Shown: one piece after another, positions 6,966-16,987 of the stretch
How the letters are laid out: each line of letters opens with the position of its first letter
Numbering within the stretch: position 1 is the first letter of the stretch
NCBI GenBank assembly: GCA_003194435.1
Contig: PQXC01000016.1
Coordinates: 1-38,459, forward strand
Direction: 5' to 3'
Source of the DNA: Candidatus Methanophagaceae archaeon
Lineage (GTDB): Archaea > Halobacteriota > Syntropharchaeia > Alkanophagales > Methanospirareceae
Length of the DNA: 38,459 nt
The notes under the pieces: generated by a model
What the model was told of the DNA's origin: nothing
The model's input: only the letters and a program-made list of their open reading frames with translations
Databases searched by the model: none
Program-made: the position numbers and the translations under genes

Positions 6966-8996
6966 GTGAGTGAGAAGGTGAGACAGAGACTGCTACTATT
7001 GATGGCACTTGCTGTTATAACTCTGATGGCATCCTTCTTCTCACATCTCGCTTCTCTCGCTGCCGCACTAATATTCACCCTCTTCCTGCCCGGGTATGTA
7101 ATTGTGGAGTCCTGCTTCAAATACCTGAATATCCAGGAGAAGCTGCTATTATACCCCCTACTCAGTGTTATGGTCTCCACGCACCTTATATATGCTCTGT
7201 CGCTCATTCTCGGCTATGCCAGACTGACGATTTTCACAGCATTTTTCATTATGCTCATGTTTATGTTCATTCCGCTTACCTTTACCTTTTCCATACGCCC
7301 ATCCTCCATACACCCACATCCAACACGACTATCGGACTTGAAAGGAGTGTACCTGAGTCTGGGAATCTCACTCATCGCTTTTATTGTGCTGAGCAACACG
7401 GTATGGGTCTGGGATAATGGCTACATCATATTGAGCGGCTCCAACTGGCAGGATACACCCATGCATTATGAGATAATAGAGAGTATAAATAACGGTAATT
7501 TCCCACCTCAGATGCCGTATTACGCAGGTGTCAGGATGTTTTACCATTATTTCGTGGATTTCCACACTGCGATACTGGAGAAAGCATACGGCGCCTTCTT
7601 CCCTCGTATGATTGTGGTCACCAATACCTTCTTCATATACCTATTCGCACTCTCTATCTTTGTATTGGCATCATATCTGAAGAACGAGGAAGCGGGCATT
7701 TATGCCACCCTGATTGGTACACTTGGCGGTGGTCTATCCTTTATCGGGGGCTTATACGCACTCCTGCATGGGCAATTCGCACCCACCACGAATTATGCAT
7801 TCCAGTACGGGCAGTTCTTCACCATTCCACCGATCTTTGATAATCTATTACAGCAACGTCCACAGCTCATAGGACTACCAGCGCTCACCACTGCCGCATA
7901 TTTCCTTTACAGAGGTACGCAACACACTGCAACTTCAACTGCAATTACATACAGACGTTACAGACGTGAGATAGCTCTATCGGGCTTGTTAACAGGGCTT
8001 CTCTTCACTTTCCATATCCTCGCTTGCTTCTCTGCCATGCTTATATTCCTGCTGAATTGGCTAAATATAAAGATGAAGAACCGCAGTATCCGTATCCGTA
8101 TCGAAATCCTCGCTCTTTTCCTCCTATTCTCCATACCCCCAATCATGCCTTATCTTATCACCATGTTGCGTTCCAGTTCAGTTTCAGGTATTTCAATCGG
8201 GCTCGGCATAAAAGCACCCTGGATTTATTATTTCCTTACGGGCAATCCTCTGCTGTTCTATATCGCTAATCTGGGGTTGCCATTCATCCTCGCACTGCTA
8301 TATCTTATATTTAAGAGTGAACACCGCTTTTTCCTATATTCATGGCTGTTCTCGCTCATATCTTTACCCAATCTCTTCTCTTTCACGCCCAACCCCTGGG
8401 ACATGTATAAGTTCTTCCACTATGCATGGATACCTGTCGCAGTAACAGCGGGGAGTTTACTCGCCGATTTAAGGTCGGGATTGAAATCAAAACTAATTCC
8501 AGTTCTAATTTCAGTTATACTCATATTCTCGCTCCTCAGCTCCGCTCTAATAATAACATGGAACCTCTCCACGAATTATCCAGCAGCAGATGTGCATGAG
8601 TATGAAGCCGGGATGTGGGTAAGAAGAAACACACCACAAAAGTCGGTATTTTTAACCTGGCACTCTATTCATGCACCGGTGAGCATGATAGGAGGGCGAT
8701 TGCGGGTACTTGGCTATGTGAATTGGGCTTACGGGCATGGCTTTGATATCTGGGAACGTGCTCGTGATGTAGAACGTGCATACAGGGGCAATATCAGTGA
8801 TACACTTGCGGTAATGAGGAAGTACAATGCGAGCTATATCTACATTGGCAGAGCGGAGATGAGAAACGCAGACGCAGAGGTGAGCAAGTTTGAGCGCTGT
8901 AAAGACCTGAAAGAGGTGTATAAGGACGAGTATAAGCACGAATCAGGTGGGATTTATATCTTTGCGCTCAGGCACGCACCATCCTCTCGTAGATAG
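6966..8996 (+). CDS. Polytopic membrane protein, GT-C glycosyltransferase-like
   Basis: About 676 residues with roughly a dozen or more hydrophobic segments, then a soluble C-terminal portion of ~120 residues. The frame is open from 6873, but that start would run through the divergent radical SAM gene. GTG 6966 or ATG 7002, just before the first membrane segment, are likelier; I use 6966. A loop after the fifth or sixth segment carries WQDTPMHYEI, with acidic and His residues placed as in GT-C enzymes, which use lipid-linked sugars outside the membrane. The tail (EYEAGMWVRRNTP ... YNASYIYIG) resembles the soluble end of uncharacterised archaeal membrane glycosyltransferases. A role in surface glycan or N-glycan assembly is inferred. 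Its 3' end overlaps the convergent AOR gene by 29 bases. Confidence 0.6.
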   Translation: MSEKVRQRLLLLMALAVITLMASFFSHLASLAAALIFTLFLPGYVIVESCFKYLNIQEKLLLYPLLSVMVSTHLIYALSLILGYARLTIFTAFFIMLMFMFIPLTFTFSIRPSSIHPHPTRLSDLKGVYLSLGISLIAFIVLSNTVWVWDNGYIILSGSNWQDTPMHYEIIESINNGNFPPQMPYYAGVRMFYHYFVDFHTAILEKAYGAFFPRMIVVTNTFFIYLFALSIFVLASYLKNEEAGIYATLIGTLGGGLSFIGGLYALLHGQFAPTTNYAFQYGQFFTIPPIFDNLLQQRPQLIGLPALTTAAYFLYRGTQHTATSTAITYRRYRREIALSGLLTGLLFTFHILACFSAMLIFLLNWLNIKMKNRSIRIRIEILALFLLFSIPPIMPYLITMLRSSSVSGISIGLGIKAPWIYYFLTGNPLLFYIANLGLPFILALLYLIFKSEHRFFLYSWLFSLISLPNLFSFTPNPWDMYKFFHYAWIPVAVTAGSLLADLRSGLKSKLIPVLISVILIFSLLSSALIITWNLSTNYPAADVHEYEAGMWVRRNTPQKSVFLTWHSIHAPVSMIGGRLRVLGYVNWAYGHGFDIWERARDVERAYRGNISDTLAVMRKYNASYIYIGRAEMRNADAEVSKFERCKDLKEVYKDEYKHESGGIYIFALRHAPSSRR

Positions 8997-10737
8997 CGAG
9001 CGCTTCCCTTAGCTCTTCTTCTTTCAACATCCCGTTTGCGGTTGGCACTTCCAAAATGCGGTGTGGTATGCGCAACTTCTTAATATCAAAACCCTCTCTG
9101 AACTTGAAATTCATTTTTGCACGATGTATCTCTCTTCCAAGCGCTCTCAAGTCGTCCTCTGTCCATTCCTTATTTCGCCCTATCCCCAATGCTTTCAGTG
9201 CCTTCAGTGTTACATCGGGTGTATATACTTTCCTGGCAAAGAAGCAAACAACGAGGCTCGACAGCACCTGCCGCCATTCCTCCTCCTTTAATAACTCGCT
9301 TACTATCTCCTCTACACTTACACTTGCTTCTTTCCCTATCAGCTTCTGGTCAAGGTCATAGCCCGCGGAATCGAGATGGCTATGCCTCGCACCCACAAGA
9401 TTGTTCACATAACATGCAATACCAGTGTGATATTCCGGCATCTCGTTACCGCCAAATGCAAGTGCGTAATCCTGACCACCATACACGCTCGAGGCATACT
9501 CAACACCCCTCGCTATTGCGCGATAGAACTCGTTCGGCATCCTCACAATCCTCTCTATCGCTTCATAATAGGCTTTGACATCACCCCAGCGTAACTCAAT
9601 ACCATCAGTATCCTCCTTCGTTATTAACCCACGTGCATACGCCTCCGTTGCCCATGCTAAGGTCACACCCGTACTTATCGCATCCAGACCGAAACTGTCA
9701 ACGCGATTGTTCAATCGCAGGTAATCCTCCGCATGTTCGATACCAAGCATGAATCCGAGCGAATATATCGTCTCATTATCGTATGGTATGGTCGTGGTCT
9801 TGAAATAATAGCCGGGCTCGTAGAGTTCGCGCAGTGATGCCAGGTGTATACAGCCGACGGGGCAGTGAGCGCAGGATACGCGTCGTGCGAGTAACTTCTG
9901 TGCGAAGTTCTCACCTGATAATTCCCGCGCTAAGCTCTCTGGAGGTCGCCCCGATGCCAGATTCTTGTATGCCAGCCCGCCGATTTTTGCCAGGCTGTAA
10001 ATCTTACCAGGAGTGCCCAGATCATGGTATTTCTCCATTGCATCGGTCTTTACCACCTTATCCTGTATCTCATCGTATATCTCCTTATAGGCTCTCCTAT
10101 CCGGTATCTCAACACTCTTGTCCGCAGATACAACAATTGCCTTCAATCGTTTCGAGCCCATCACCGCACCCAGTCCGAGCCGTCCAAAATGACGATAGGT
10201 CTCACAGACCGCGCAGGCATACCTCACAAGACGCTCTCCCGCCTGTCCTATTCGTATTATCGTTCTCATACCCGCACCGGGCTCCACCTCCCTTAATATC
10301 CTGCCTACCGTCACCGATTCCACGCCCCAGATAGAGGAAGCATCCTTGAATCGCACTCTATCGCCATGTATCGCCAGATAGAGAGGAATATCACTTGCTC
10401 CTCTAATAACAATTGCGCCGAAGCCTGCAAGTTTGATGGCTGCGGCACTACGACCACCGCAGTGGCTCTCCCCTAAATTCGATGTCAGTGGCGACTTGAA
10501 CATCGCTACGGTCTTTGAAGCAGCGGGATACAGGGCAGATATGCTACCAACTGCAAATATTATCGGATTGGACGGACTTAAAGGGTCCACACCCTTAGGA
10601 CACTCCTCCTCCAGAAGCTTTATCGCAACACCCGAGCCACCGATATAAGCATCGAACAGATCGGCTCTATTCTCTATGCTTATGTCCTTCTTACTCAGGT
10701 CTATATACAGAACCCGGTTTATCTCTTCTGCTTTCAT
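8968..10737 (-). CDS. Aldehyde:ferredoxin oxidoreductase family protein (tungsten type)
   Basis: A 589-residue member of the AOR family, which oxidises aldehydes to acids with ferredoxin, using a tungsten bis-pterin and one [4Fe-4S] cluster. The start at ATG 10737 places the usual N-terminal strand (NRVLYIDLS) near residue 10; a TTG at 10767 would overlap the upstream gene. Cluster ligands are visible as CAHCPVGC (Cys289, 292, 296) and Cys498 (VVCFF). Pterin-contact segments such as GESHCGGRSAAAIKLAGFGAI and GGNEMPEYH are present. The real substrate cannot be told from sequence. The small membrane protein gene just upstream may be cotranscribed. Confidence 0.85.
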   Translation of the reverse strand: MKAEEINRVLYIDLSKKDISIENRADLFDAYIGGSGVAIKLLEEECPKGVDPLSPSNPIIFAVGSISALYPAASKTVAMFKSPLTSNLGESHCGGRSAAAIKLAGFGAIVIRGASDIPLYLAIHGDRVRFKDASSIWGVESVTVGRILREVEPGAGMRTIIRIGQAGERLVRYACAVCETYRHFGRLGLGAVMGSKRLKAIVVSADKSVEIPDRRAYKEIYDEIQDKVVKTDAMEKYHDLGTPGKIYSLAKIGGLAYKNLASGRPPESLARELSGENFAQKLLARRVSCAHCPVGCIHLASLRELYEPGYYFKTTTIPYDNETIYSLGFMLGIEHAEDYLRLNNRVDSFGLDAISTGVTLAWATEAYARGLITKEDTDGIELRWGDVKAYYEAIERIVRMPNEFYRAIARGVEYASSVYGGQDYALAFGGNEMPEYHTGIACYVNNLVGARHSHLDSAGYDLDQKLIGKEASVSVEEIVSELLKEEEWRQVLSSLVVCFFARKVYTPDVTLKALKALGIGRNKEWTEDDLRALGREIHRAKMNFKFREGFDIKKLRIPHRILEVPTANGMLKEEELREALAIYERMVRA

Positions 10738-10763
10738 TCGTATCTTATCGCTTTGAAATCCGC

Positions 10764-10961
10764 TCAATGTTTAATAATGCTCATTCCAAGTGCCGAGAAC
10801 ATCGTCCTGAACGCGTCCAGCCAGTAGCCGAATAAACCACCGAGGAAGAGACCTATCTCCCTTGCCTTTAGATCCCCCGGTATGGGCGCTCTACCTGATA
10901 TGATTGGTAATAGCAGGAACAATGCAATCACCACCAATACTATTATCGTCCCTATCCTCAT
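10764..10961 (-). CDS. Small single-span membrane protein
   Basis: A 65-residue protein starting at ATG 10961, supported by AGGAGAG three bases upstream (10965-10971); a longer form from 10982 adds seven residues. Residues 3-22 form one hydrophobic membrane segment, then a Gly/Pro turn and an amphipathic tail (GLFLGGLFGYWLDAF) that may dip into the membrane. The stop lies about 26 bases before the AOR start and overlaps its alternative TTG start, so the two are probably an operon. I do not recognise a family; a membrane anchor or partner for the oxidoreductase is possible but unproven. Confidence 0.5.
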   Translation of the reverse strand: MRIGTIIVLVVIALFLLLPIISGRAPIPGDLKAREIGLFLGGLFGYWLDAFRTMFSALGMSIIKH

Positions 10962-10982
10962 TTCTCTCCTATACCCCCACAC

Positions 10983-11722
10983 AATTAGTTAGATAAACAA
11001 TAAACGCTAAGTTTTATTCAATATAAAAAGTTATGTGATACTGATACTGATAGTGTAGTGATAGTGATGAGTGTGACCATTATAAACATCAATTGTTTCA
11101 AGCCTAAAAACCTGGGACAAAATTCATTTCCGGTTTTAACTTAGCTTGACTTTGTCAAATTACTTTCATATCCCTCTCCCCCGGTGGAGGTGGAGAGGAT
11201 GGGAATCTATCCACTGCTGGATAGCTGTTTCTCCACGTACGGAAACTGGAAGGGGCTCAATCAAGTTCAAGGCTGGGCATAACGGGGGATGGACTCTTCC
11301 AATTTGGACATAGCAAAGACCGACGGCAGGATTTACCACAGGTGAAGGTTATGCTCTCAGTCTGGATCCATTATTGATCATCCGTTCCCTTCGGCATGCA
11401 AAGAGAGCGGAACGATCACAAAATTCCCGGAAAACTGGACAAATGCAGAGGATGGAATCCGGACAGAAGCCTTAACACAGAGCTGGCGTTAAAGGACGTA
11501 TACAACAAAAAGAGGCTATATTCTGCCATAGGCTACGAGAAGGAAAAGGAGAGGGAAGTTTTAAATACTGTTTCTTAACTATACACTAACCAAGGTGCAC
11601 TCTATACAGATAAGGGGCGGGGAAGATAACTAAAATTAAAGATGGAGAAGTTCGACCAGAGGGATGTATGGGCGAACCATGTTCGGATATAAGTTGTTAT
11701 ATGAAATGGCGACATAGGGGAG
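10983..11722. other. 740-bp gene-poor stretch with no intact gene
   Basis: No credible full gene. The left part is AT-rich and probably holds the promoter for the small membrane protein/AOR operon. An inverted repeat (CCTCTCC at about 11173-11179, GGAGAGG at about 11192-11198) could form a hairpin. The right part contains a transposase-like scrap (see 11441-11578). The last 140 bases precede the truncated gene at 11732 and are AT-rich. Confidence 0.5.
11441..11578 (+). pseudogene. Remnant of an IS3/IS481-like transposase C-terminus
   Basis: The frame ending at TAA 11578 contains LKDVYNKKRLYSAIGY, close to the C-terminal pattern of DDE integrase-core transposases (usually YNxxRxHSALGY). Here Tyr replaces the usual His. 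The upstream catalytic part is not readable in any one frame, so this is a decayed end of an insertion sequence. No terminal inverted repeats could be paired. Confidence 0.4.
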
Positions 11723-11731
11723 ATGAAAAAA

Positions 11732-11966
11732 ATGAGCGTTACACTAAAACAAATCTTGGATCTTGTTGGGAAATTGGATGATTCTCCGGGGGATGACACT
11801 CCTAGAGAACGATTCCGCAGATTCCTTAAAGAAAATGTTAAAGAGGTGGGCCAGGTTCGAGATTATGTTGAAGAATGTATAAGAACTTCAGGAAATCAAT
11901 ATAATCGTGCCCTGCAAGATTTGGTCAATTATATCGGACATTTCTTAGGATTTGAAGTTACTTTAA
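11732..11966 (+). pseudogene. 5' fragment of an unrelated conserved gene fused to the ATPase locus
   Basis: A good ribosome site (AGGGGAG, 11716-11722) precedes ATG 11732, from which about 77 residues read as a coherent, charged helical domain (KLDDSPGDDTPRERF ... NRALQDLVNYIGHFLGFEV). The pattern recalls the N-terminal domain of archaeal proteins that continue into a nuclease-like domain; I give that family only tentatively. After about 11960 the frame keeps running to 12211, but there it is out of frame with obvious P-type ATPase coding sequence and is low-quality (Cys/His/Arg-rich). The gene is therefore cut, and its 3' part is replaced by the ATPase. Confidence 0.55.
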
Positions 11967-11999
11967 TTCAAGAAGCGAAGCATACTCGCACGGTTTATT

Positions 12000-14576
12000 A
12001 TGCAGTTCCACAGCGCTTTGATCTACATCCTGCTCGCTGCTGCTATCATTACCGGCATCTGGAATATGTGGATAGATACTGCGGTTATTCTTGCGGTGGT
12101 CTTAGCCAATACCATAATAGGCTTCGTTCAGGAGGGAAAGGCAGAGGGTTCGGTGGAAGCGCTGAAGAGGATGATGACGCCCGAGTGCACTGTGCTCAGA
12201 GATGGCAATAAGAAGAACATACCTGCACGTGAATTAGTTCCAGGTGATGTAGTTCTATTAGAAGAGGGTGCCAGAGTGCCCGCGGATTTACGACTGTTCT
12301 ACACAAAGAACATGAGTGCTGATGAAGCCACACTCACGGGTGAATCAGTTCCAGTAGTAAAGGACGTGGCACCAATCCCTAAGGCTGATGTAGCTCCTGC
12401 CGATCAGCGTTGTATCGCTTTCAGTGGCACATTCATCACACGGGGTTCTGGACGTGGCATAGTAGTAGCAACCGGGGAACATACGGAGATAGGGCGAATC
12501 GCGAAACTTATGCGAGAGACACGAAAGATCACCACTCCATTAATGCGGAAGATGGCGGACTTCACACGCCTGCTGGTCATTGTAATCGTAATAATAGCGG
12601 CTATTGCTTTTTTACTGGGTGTATTATTAGGGTTTCCAATTGTATATTCCTTCCTTGCATCGGTATCCTTAGCGGTTGCTGCGATACCTGAGGGGCTACC
12701 TGCTATAATGACCATAAACTTAGCCTTCGGTGTAACTGCAATGGCGCATAGAAACGCGCTTATAAAACGATTACCTGCCGCAGAAACCCTCGGCTGCACT
12801 ACTGTTATCTGCACCGATAAAACAGGGACTCTCACAATGAATCAGATGACCGTATCAAGGATATATAGTGGTGGGAGAGAGTACAGTGTGAGCGGTGTAG
12901 GCTATGAACCTTCGGGCGAGTTCTTTCTTGATAATAGTGTGATTAACCCGGAACAGGGTAGTAAAGAGCTGATAGAGACTTTAAGAGCTGGTTTCCTTTG
13001 TAATAGCGCCTCGCTCGTTATGAATGAAGAAGGAGGTTATGATATCATAGGTGACCCCACAGAAGCTGCTTTGCTTGTCTCTGCAATCAAAGCCGGTATT
13101 ACCACATCCACATCCACACGCTTCACACAACTCGACGAGATACCTTTTATGGCTGAACAGCAGTACATGGCAACTCTACACGAAGGTATCACGGATAAGG
13201 ATAAGGATAAGGATAATGTGATCTATGTGAAGGGCTCGCCGGAGCGAATATTAAAGATGTGCCGAAAACAGATGGTAAACGGCACCAGCAGACCTCTACG
13301 GGAGGAGGAGAAGAAAGAGATACTGGCTAAAGCGGAAGAGATGGCAGGAGAAGCTCTGCGAGTCCTCGCTATGGCATATAAGCCCGTGTCGAAAGATAAG
13401 CATACGCTCAACCCCGAGGATATGGTTGACATGACGTTCCTTGGTCTCCAGGGGATGATGGACCCGCCCAGGGAGGAAGCAATATGGGCTATACAGCGAT
13501 GCACGCGGGCGGGAATCAGAGTAGTAATGGTCACCGGAGACCATGAGCAGACTGCAAGAGCGATTGCACGACAGTTAGGAATAAACACGGATGACGTGCT
13601 GACCGGCGAGGAGCTATCAAGGATGAGTGATGACCAATTATACGAAGTTGTGGATAATGTCTCGGTCTATGCTCGTGCTGCACCGGAACATAAGTTCAGA
13701 ATAATCGAGCAGTTACGCAGGAGGGGGCATGTTATCGCCGCCACGGGCGATGGCGTGAACGATGCACCAGCATTGAAAGCTGCTGATATTGGGATAGCAA
13801 TGGGAATAACAGGGACCGAAGTGAGCAAAGAGGCTGCTGATATTATTCTTACCGATGATAACTTCGCCAGCATCGTTGCTGCGGTGGAGGAGGGTAGACA
13901 TATCTTTGAGAACATTCGGAAGGTCATTCTTTACACACTTCCCACAAATGGGGGTCAAACCATGCTGATATTGGGCGCTATACTGCTGGCACCGTTCATA
14001 CCACTATTCAATCCTCTCTCCGGAGGCAGACTACCACTCGAGCCTGTGCAGATTTTATGGATAAATCTGGTGGATGCCGTGGTGCTCGCACTGCCCCTTA
14101 TCAAGGAGCCAAAGGAGAAGGGACTACTCGAAAGACCGCCCCGCAGCCCTGAGGAGCGACTAACTGATAGCCCTTTCTTCAAGAAGGTTGGGATTGTATC
14201 ACTGGTAATGGCACTTGCTGGATTCGCGATATATTATTACTATGGCATACACGCTGGTTCCCCTATGGAACTGACGCGGGCGCAAACCGCGGCATTCACT
14301 ACTATAATGCTGGTTCATATCTGCTACCTCTTCACTGCACGGTCAATAACCGAATCGGCATTCAGTTTCAGTCCGTTCTCAAACAAATGGGTCATCATCG
14401 GTGTCGCAGTAGCACTCGGACTGCAACTTACAATAATCTATGCCCTACCATTACTCGGCATTAGCCTGTTTATGCCATTACCTGCCGGGTGGTGGATTCT
14501 TATGATTTTAGTGGCACTTCCGATGTTCTTCATAATAGAGTTCGAGAAGTTCCTGACGAGACGATTGAAGAAATGA
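12000..14576 (+). CDS. P-type cation-transporting ATPase (P2-like, Ca2+ or Na+/K+ type), N-terminally truncated
   Basis: The frame encodes an ion-pumping ATPase of 858 residues from ATG 12000. Motifs: TGES (113-116, actuator), PEGLP (230-234, ion-binding helix 4), DKTGT with the phosphorylated Asp273, KGSPE in the nucleotide domain, TGDGVNDAPALK (hinge), and six C-terminal membrane segments. PEGLP fits the P2A/P2B Ca2+-pump group. Homology-like sequence begins at about 11970 (KKRSILARFIMQF), just after an in-frame TAA at 11964, so the usual N-terminal ~60-70 residues before TM1 are missing and replaced by the 5' end of another gene. No ribosome site precedes 12000. Expression and activity are doubtful. 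The nucleotide domain carries a GGATAA x4 microsatellite (13193-13216) giving DKDKDKD. Confidence 0.8.
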   Translation: MQFHSALIYILLAAAIITGIWNMWIDTAVILAVVLANTIIGFVQEGKAEGSVEALKRMMTPECTVLRDGNKKNIPARELVPGDVVLLEEGARVPADLRLFYTKNMSADEATLTGESVPVVKDVAPIPKADVAPADQRCIAFSGTFITRGSGRGIVVATGEHTEIGRIAKLMRETRKITTPLMRKMADFTRLLVIVIVIIAAIAFLLGVLLGFPIVYSFLASVSLAVAAIPEGLPAIMTINLAFGVTAMAHRNALIKRLPAAETLGCTTVICTDKTGTLTMNQMTVSRIYSGGREYSVSGVGYEPSGEFFLDNSVINPEQGSKELIETLRAGFLCNSASLVMNEEGGYDIIGDPTEAALLVSAIKAGITTSTSTRFTQLDEIPFMAEQQYMATLHEGITDKDKDKDNVIYVKGSPERILKMCRKQMVNGTSRPLREEEKKEILAKAEEMAGEALRVLAMAYKPVSKDKHTLNPEDMVDMTFLGLQGMMDPPREEAIWAIQRCTRAGIRVVMVTGDHEQTARAIARQLGINTDDVLTGEELSRMSDDQLYEVVDNVSVYARAAPEHKFRIIEQLRRRGHVIAATGDGVNDAPALKAADIGIAMGITGTEVSKEAADIILTDDNFASIVAAVEEGRHIFENIRKVILYTLPTNGGQTMLILGAILLAPFIPLFNPLSGGRLPLEPVQILWINLVDAVVLALPLIKEPKEKGLLERPPRSPEERLTDSPFFKKVGIVSLVMALAGFAIYYYYGIHAGSPMELTRAQTAAFTTIMLVHICYLFTARSITESAFSFSPFSNKWVIIGVAVALGLQLTIIYALPLLGISLFMPLPAGWWILMILVALPMFFIIEFEKFLTRRLKK
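13193..13216 (+). repeat. Hexanucleotide microsatellite GGATAA x4 within the ATPase
   Basis: Four exact tandem copies of GGATAA, in frame, encoding the Asp-Lys dipeptides of DKDKDKDN in the nucleotide-binding domain. Copy-number change would keep the frame. Confidence 0.9.
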
Positions 14577-14595
14577 ATGATGAATGTTACAACTG

Positions 14596-16227
14596 CTACA
14601 GCCTTACCAATTTCACATCTATGATATTAGGTACCTTCTTTATCTCTTCTATCAGCTCTATACCGACGCTGCTGTCCACATTTAGTACCATGACCGCTTT
14701 GCCTCCTACCTTCTCACGTCCAACCTGCATACCCGCGATATTTATATTGTGGTCACCCAGGATAGTGCAAACAGGTCCTATCACTCTCGGCTTATCAATA
14801 AAGGAACAGATGAGCATGAAGCCAGAGGGGGAAGCATCTATGCGATAGTTATCCAATCCCACTATCCTGATGTCCCCTTTACCAAATAGCGTACCTGAAA
14901 CTGTCTTGCTTAGTCCACCTCCGGCATCACCACGTGTTCTCAGTGTCAGTGTGATCAATGATGAGAAGTTCTCAACCTCCTCGCTCTTGCTCTCTGTAAC
15001 TTTTATCCCAAATTTCCTCGCTATCGCCCATGCATTCACATAATTCACCCCATCGGTGAACCATGATAGAAAGCTCTTCAACATCGCTCCGGTAATTAAC
15101 CTCGTATCCATGCTCGCTACCCCTATCTCACCCTCGTACGAAGCATTAAACGCTTCTATTCGACTGGTCTTTGGCATGAGCTGTGCACTCAATCGCCCCA
15201 GCTTCTCCGCCAGTACCAGATACGGCTTTATCACGCCCATTAACTCCTCTTCCACGTATATCATGTTCACTGCATTTCGCACCGGTTTATTCTCCAGTGC
15301 TCTTATCACCTCATCCGCAATGACAATAGCAGCAGCTCTCTGTGCCTCCTCCGTTGACGCGCCCAAATGTGGTGTGACTATAACCGAATCAAGCTTGAGT
15401 AAATCGCTATCCATAGGTGGTGGCTCCTGTTCAAAGACATCAAGGGCAGCACCTGCTACTTTGCCACTCTTTATCGCTTCTACCAGTGCATTCTCATCTA
15501 TTATACCGCCACGAGCACAATTAATAATCCTAACACCTTCTTTCATCTTTTCAAACTCGTCCTTACCGATGAGATGATACGTATCTTTCATCAATGGTGT
15601 GTGAATTGTGATGAAATCAGAAATAGATAGGACTTCAGAGAAGCCCATGAGTGAAACACCAAGCTCACCTGCTTTGTCCTGTGATATAAAGGGGTCATAA
15701 GCAACAACTCGCATCCCAAGCCCTTTTGCCCTCTTCGCTACTTCTCCGCCCACTCGTCCTAATCCTATTATGCCCAGTACCTTACCGTTCACCTCTACCC
15801 CCATGTACTTCTTCCTTGACCATTCACCTGATTTCAACGATTGATTTGCAGCGGGTATCTTCCTCGATAGGCTGAGCAGCATTCCTATGGTATGTTCCGC
15901 TGCCGATATCGTATTTGCACCCGGAGCATTCACCACCATTATCCCCCGTTCCGTCGCCGAGTCAACATCTATATTATCCACTCCTACTCCCGCTCGACCT
16001 ATCACCTTCAACCTGGTACCTGCTTCTATCACCTCTCTCGTCACTTTCGTACCACTGCGTACAATTAAGGCATCATAACCCGCAATACGAGCTTTTAACT
16101 CCTCTTCACTCACTCCCACCTGGATTTCTACATCTCCAAACTCACGCAGCTTCCTTATACCCTCCTCTGAGATATGGTCCGTTATTAATATCTTAGTCTC
16201 AGCCCTTTTGTTCTCTTTCTCTTCCAT
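14596..16227 (-). CDS. serA: D-3-phosphoglycerate dehydrogenase
   Basis: The first enzyme of serine synthesis, NAD-dependent oxidation of 3-phosphoglycerate. The 543 residues fit the long form: substrate domain (1-100), Rossmann domain with [10 protein letters not shown] (151-160), catalytic Arg239 (CARGG), Glu268 (EQEPP) and His287 (TPHLGA), an intervening ASB domain and a C-terminal ACT domain (from ~470) with [20 protein letters not shown]. The start at ATG 16227 gives a short charged lead ([10 protein letters not shown]) before the first strand. It is convergent with the ATPase (19-base gap) and divergent from fumA. Its first 52 codons are duplicated at 16978-17136. Confidence 0.95.
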   Translation of the reverse strand: MEEKENKRAETKILITDHISEEGIRKLREFGDVEIQVGVSEEELKARIAGYDALIVRSGTKVTREVIEAGTRLKVIGRAGVGVDNIDVDSATERGIMVVNAPGANTISAAEHTIGMLLSLSRKIPAANQSLKSGEWSRKKYMGVEVNGKVLGIIGLGRVGGEVAKRAKGLGMRVVAYDPFISQDKAGELGVSLMGFSEVLSISDFITIHTPLMKDTYHLIGKDEFEKMKEGVRIINCARGGIIDENALVEAIKSGKVAGAALDVFEQEPPPMDSDLLKLDSVIVTPHLGASTEEAQRAAAIVIADEVIRALENKPVRNAVNMIYVEEELMGVIKPYLVLAEKLGRLSAQLMPKTSRIEAFNASYEGEIGVASMDTRLITGAMLKSFLSWFTDGVNYVNAWAIARKFGIKVTESKSEEVENFSSLITLTLRTRGDAGGGLSKTVSGTLFGKGDIRIVGLDNYRIDASPSGFMLICSFIDKPRVIGPVCTILGDHNINIAGMQVGREKVGGKAVMVLNVDSSVGIELIEEIKKVPNIIDVKLVRL

Positions 16228-16977
16228 TGCTCATACTCATTGCTCCCGTCTGTCTCTATGCCTATTTATAACAAATGAGGATAAGTAAAATATGTAATAT
16301 GTATATGTTGTGGATTAGAATTAATAGATGCATAGATGCACTGATGGTTGCAGTTGCAGGTTGATGATCACCGAAGAATTGATAAAGGAAGTAACAGTAA
16401 CAATCTTGAGTAAAGCTGAAACGAGCTTGCCGGGAGATGTAAAAGAAGCATTAGCTCGCGCATACCACGAGGAGACGGACGAGATAGCAAGAGTGCAGTT
16501 GAAGGCAATGCTTGAGAATGTAAAACTCGCAGAAGAACTCCATAGACCTTTATGCCAGGATACGGGCATTCCTCTCTTCTTTATTAGGCTCGGTAATTGT
16601 GATAATATCTCACTTGTGGATATCGAGCGTGGTATAAGAGCGGGTGTGAAGGAAGCAACAGAGACAATCCCACTGCGACCGAATGTGGTGGACCCAATAA
16701 CAAGGAAAGGAGAAGGTAACACAGGCAACGGTATACCGCATGTGAATTACGAAGTTGCGGATACGGAGATAGAGGGGCTTGAGATAACTGCATTCCCGAA
16801 GGGCGGCGGTTCTGAGAACGTGAGTGTATTCAAAATGCTAACGCCCGTGCGGGGTCGGGGACATGAGCTTGAGCGTGAGCTGAAGCAGTTTGTACTCGAT
16901 GCAGTACTCAATGCAGGGGGTAAACCCTGCCCGCCCACAATCATCGGTGTTGGCATAGGTGGCTCGGCTGATATGGC
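16069..16977. repeat. Tandem duplication, copy 1 (909 bp)
   Basis: Covers the serA 5' end, the divergent intergenic region and the first ~205 codons of fumA. It is repeated directly at 16978-17886 with the same length and no indels; by hand I count about 22 substitutions (~97.6% identity). The join, GATATGGCG to GGCATCATAAC, falls at one or two shared G bases. Confidence 0.9.
16228..16363. promoter_or_regulatory. Divergent serA/fumA promoter region (copy 1)
   Basis: A 136-base spacer between the serA ATG and the fumA ATG, with AT-rich TATA-like blocks (around 16264-16270, TTTATAA, and 16288-16312). It is duplicated at 17137-17272 with five or fewer changes, so both fumA copies keep the same upstream region. 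Confidence 0.5.
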
Positions 16978-16987
16978 GGCATCATAA
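16364..16987 (+). pseudogene. Truncated fumarate hydratase alpha subunit (duplicate)
   Basis: This frame follows the intact fumA copy at 17273 for its first ~205 residues, then reads MAAS and stops where duplicated serA sequence begins. It keeps the first two cluster cysteines (Cys64, Cys189) but lacks the third (Cys276 in the intact copy) and the last ~90 residues, so it cannot be a functional subunit. Differences from the intact copy include Ile-Arg for Val-Lys and Asn for Arg around residues 73-78, and Val for Glu at ~155. Confidence 0.85.

Noticed and set aside
11967-12211. Continuation of the 11732 frame as a real C-terminus
   Set aside because: It runs out of frame over clear P-type ATPase coding sequence, and its Cys/His/Arg-rich composition is that of a shadow frame.
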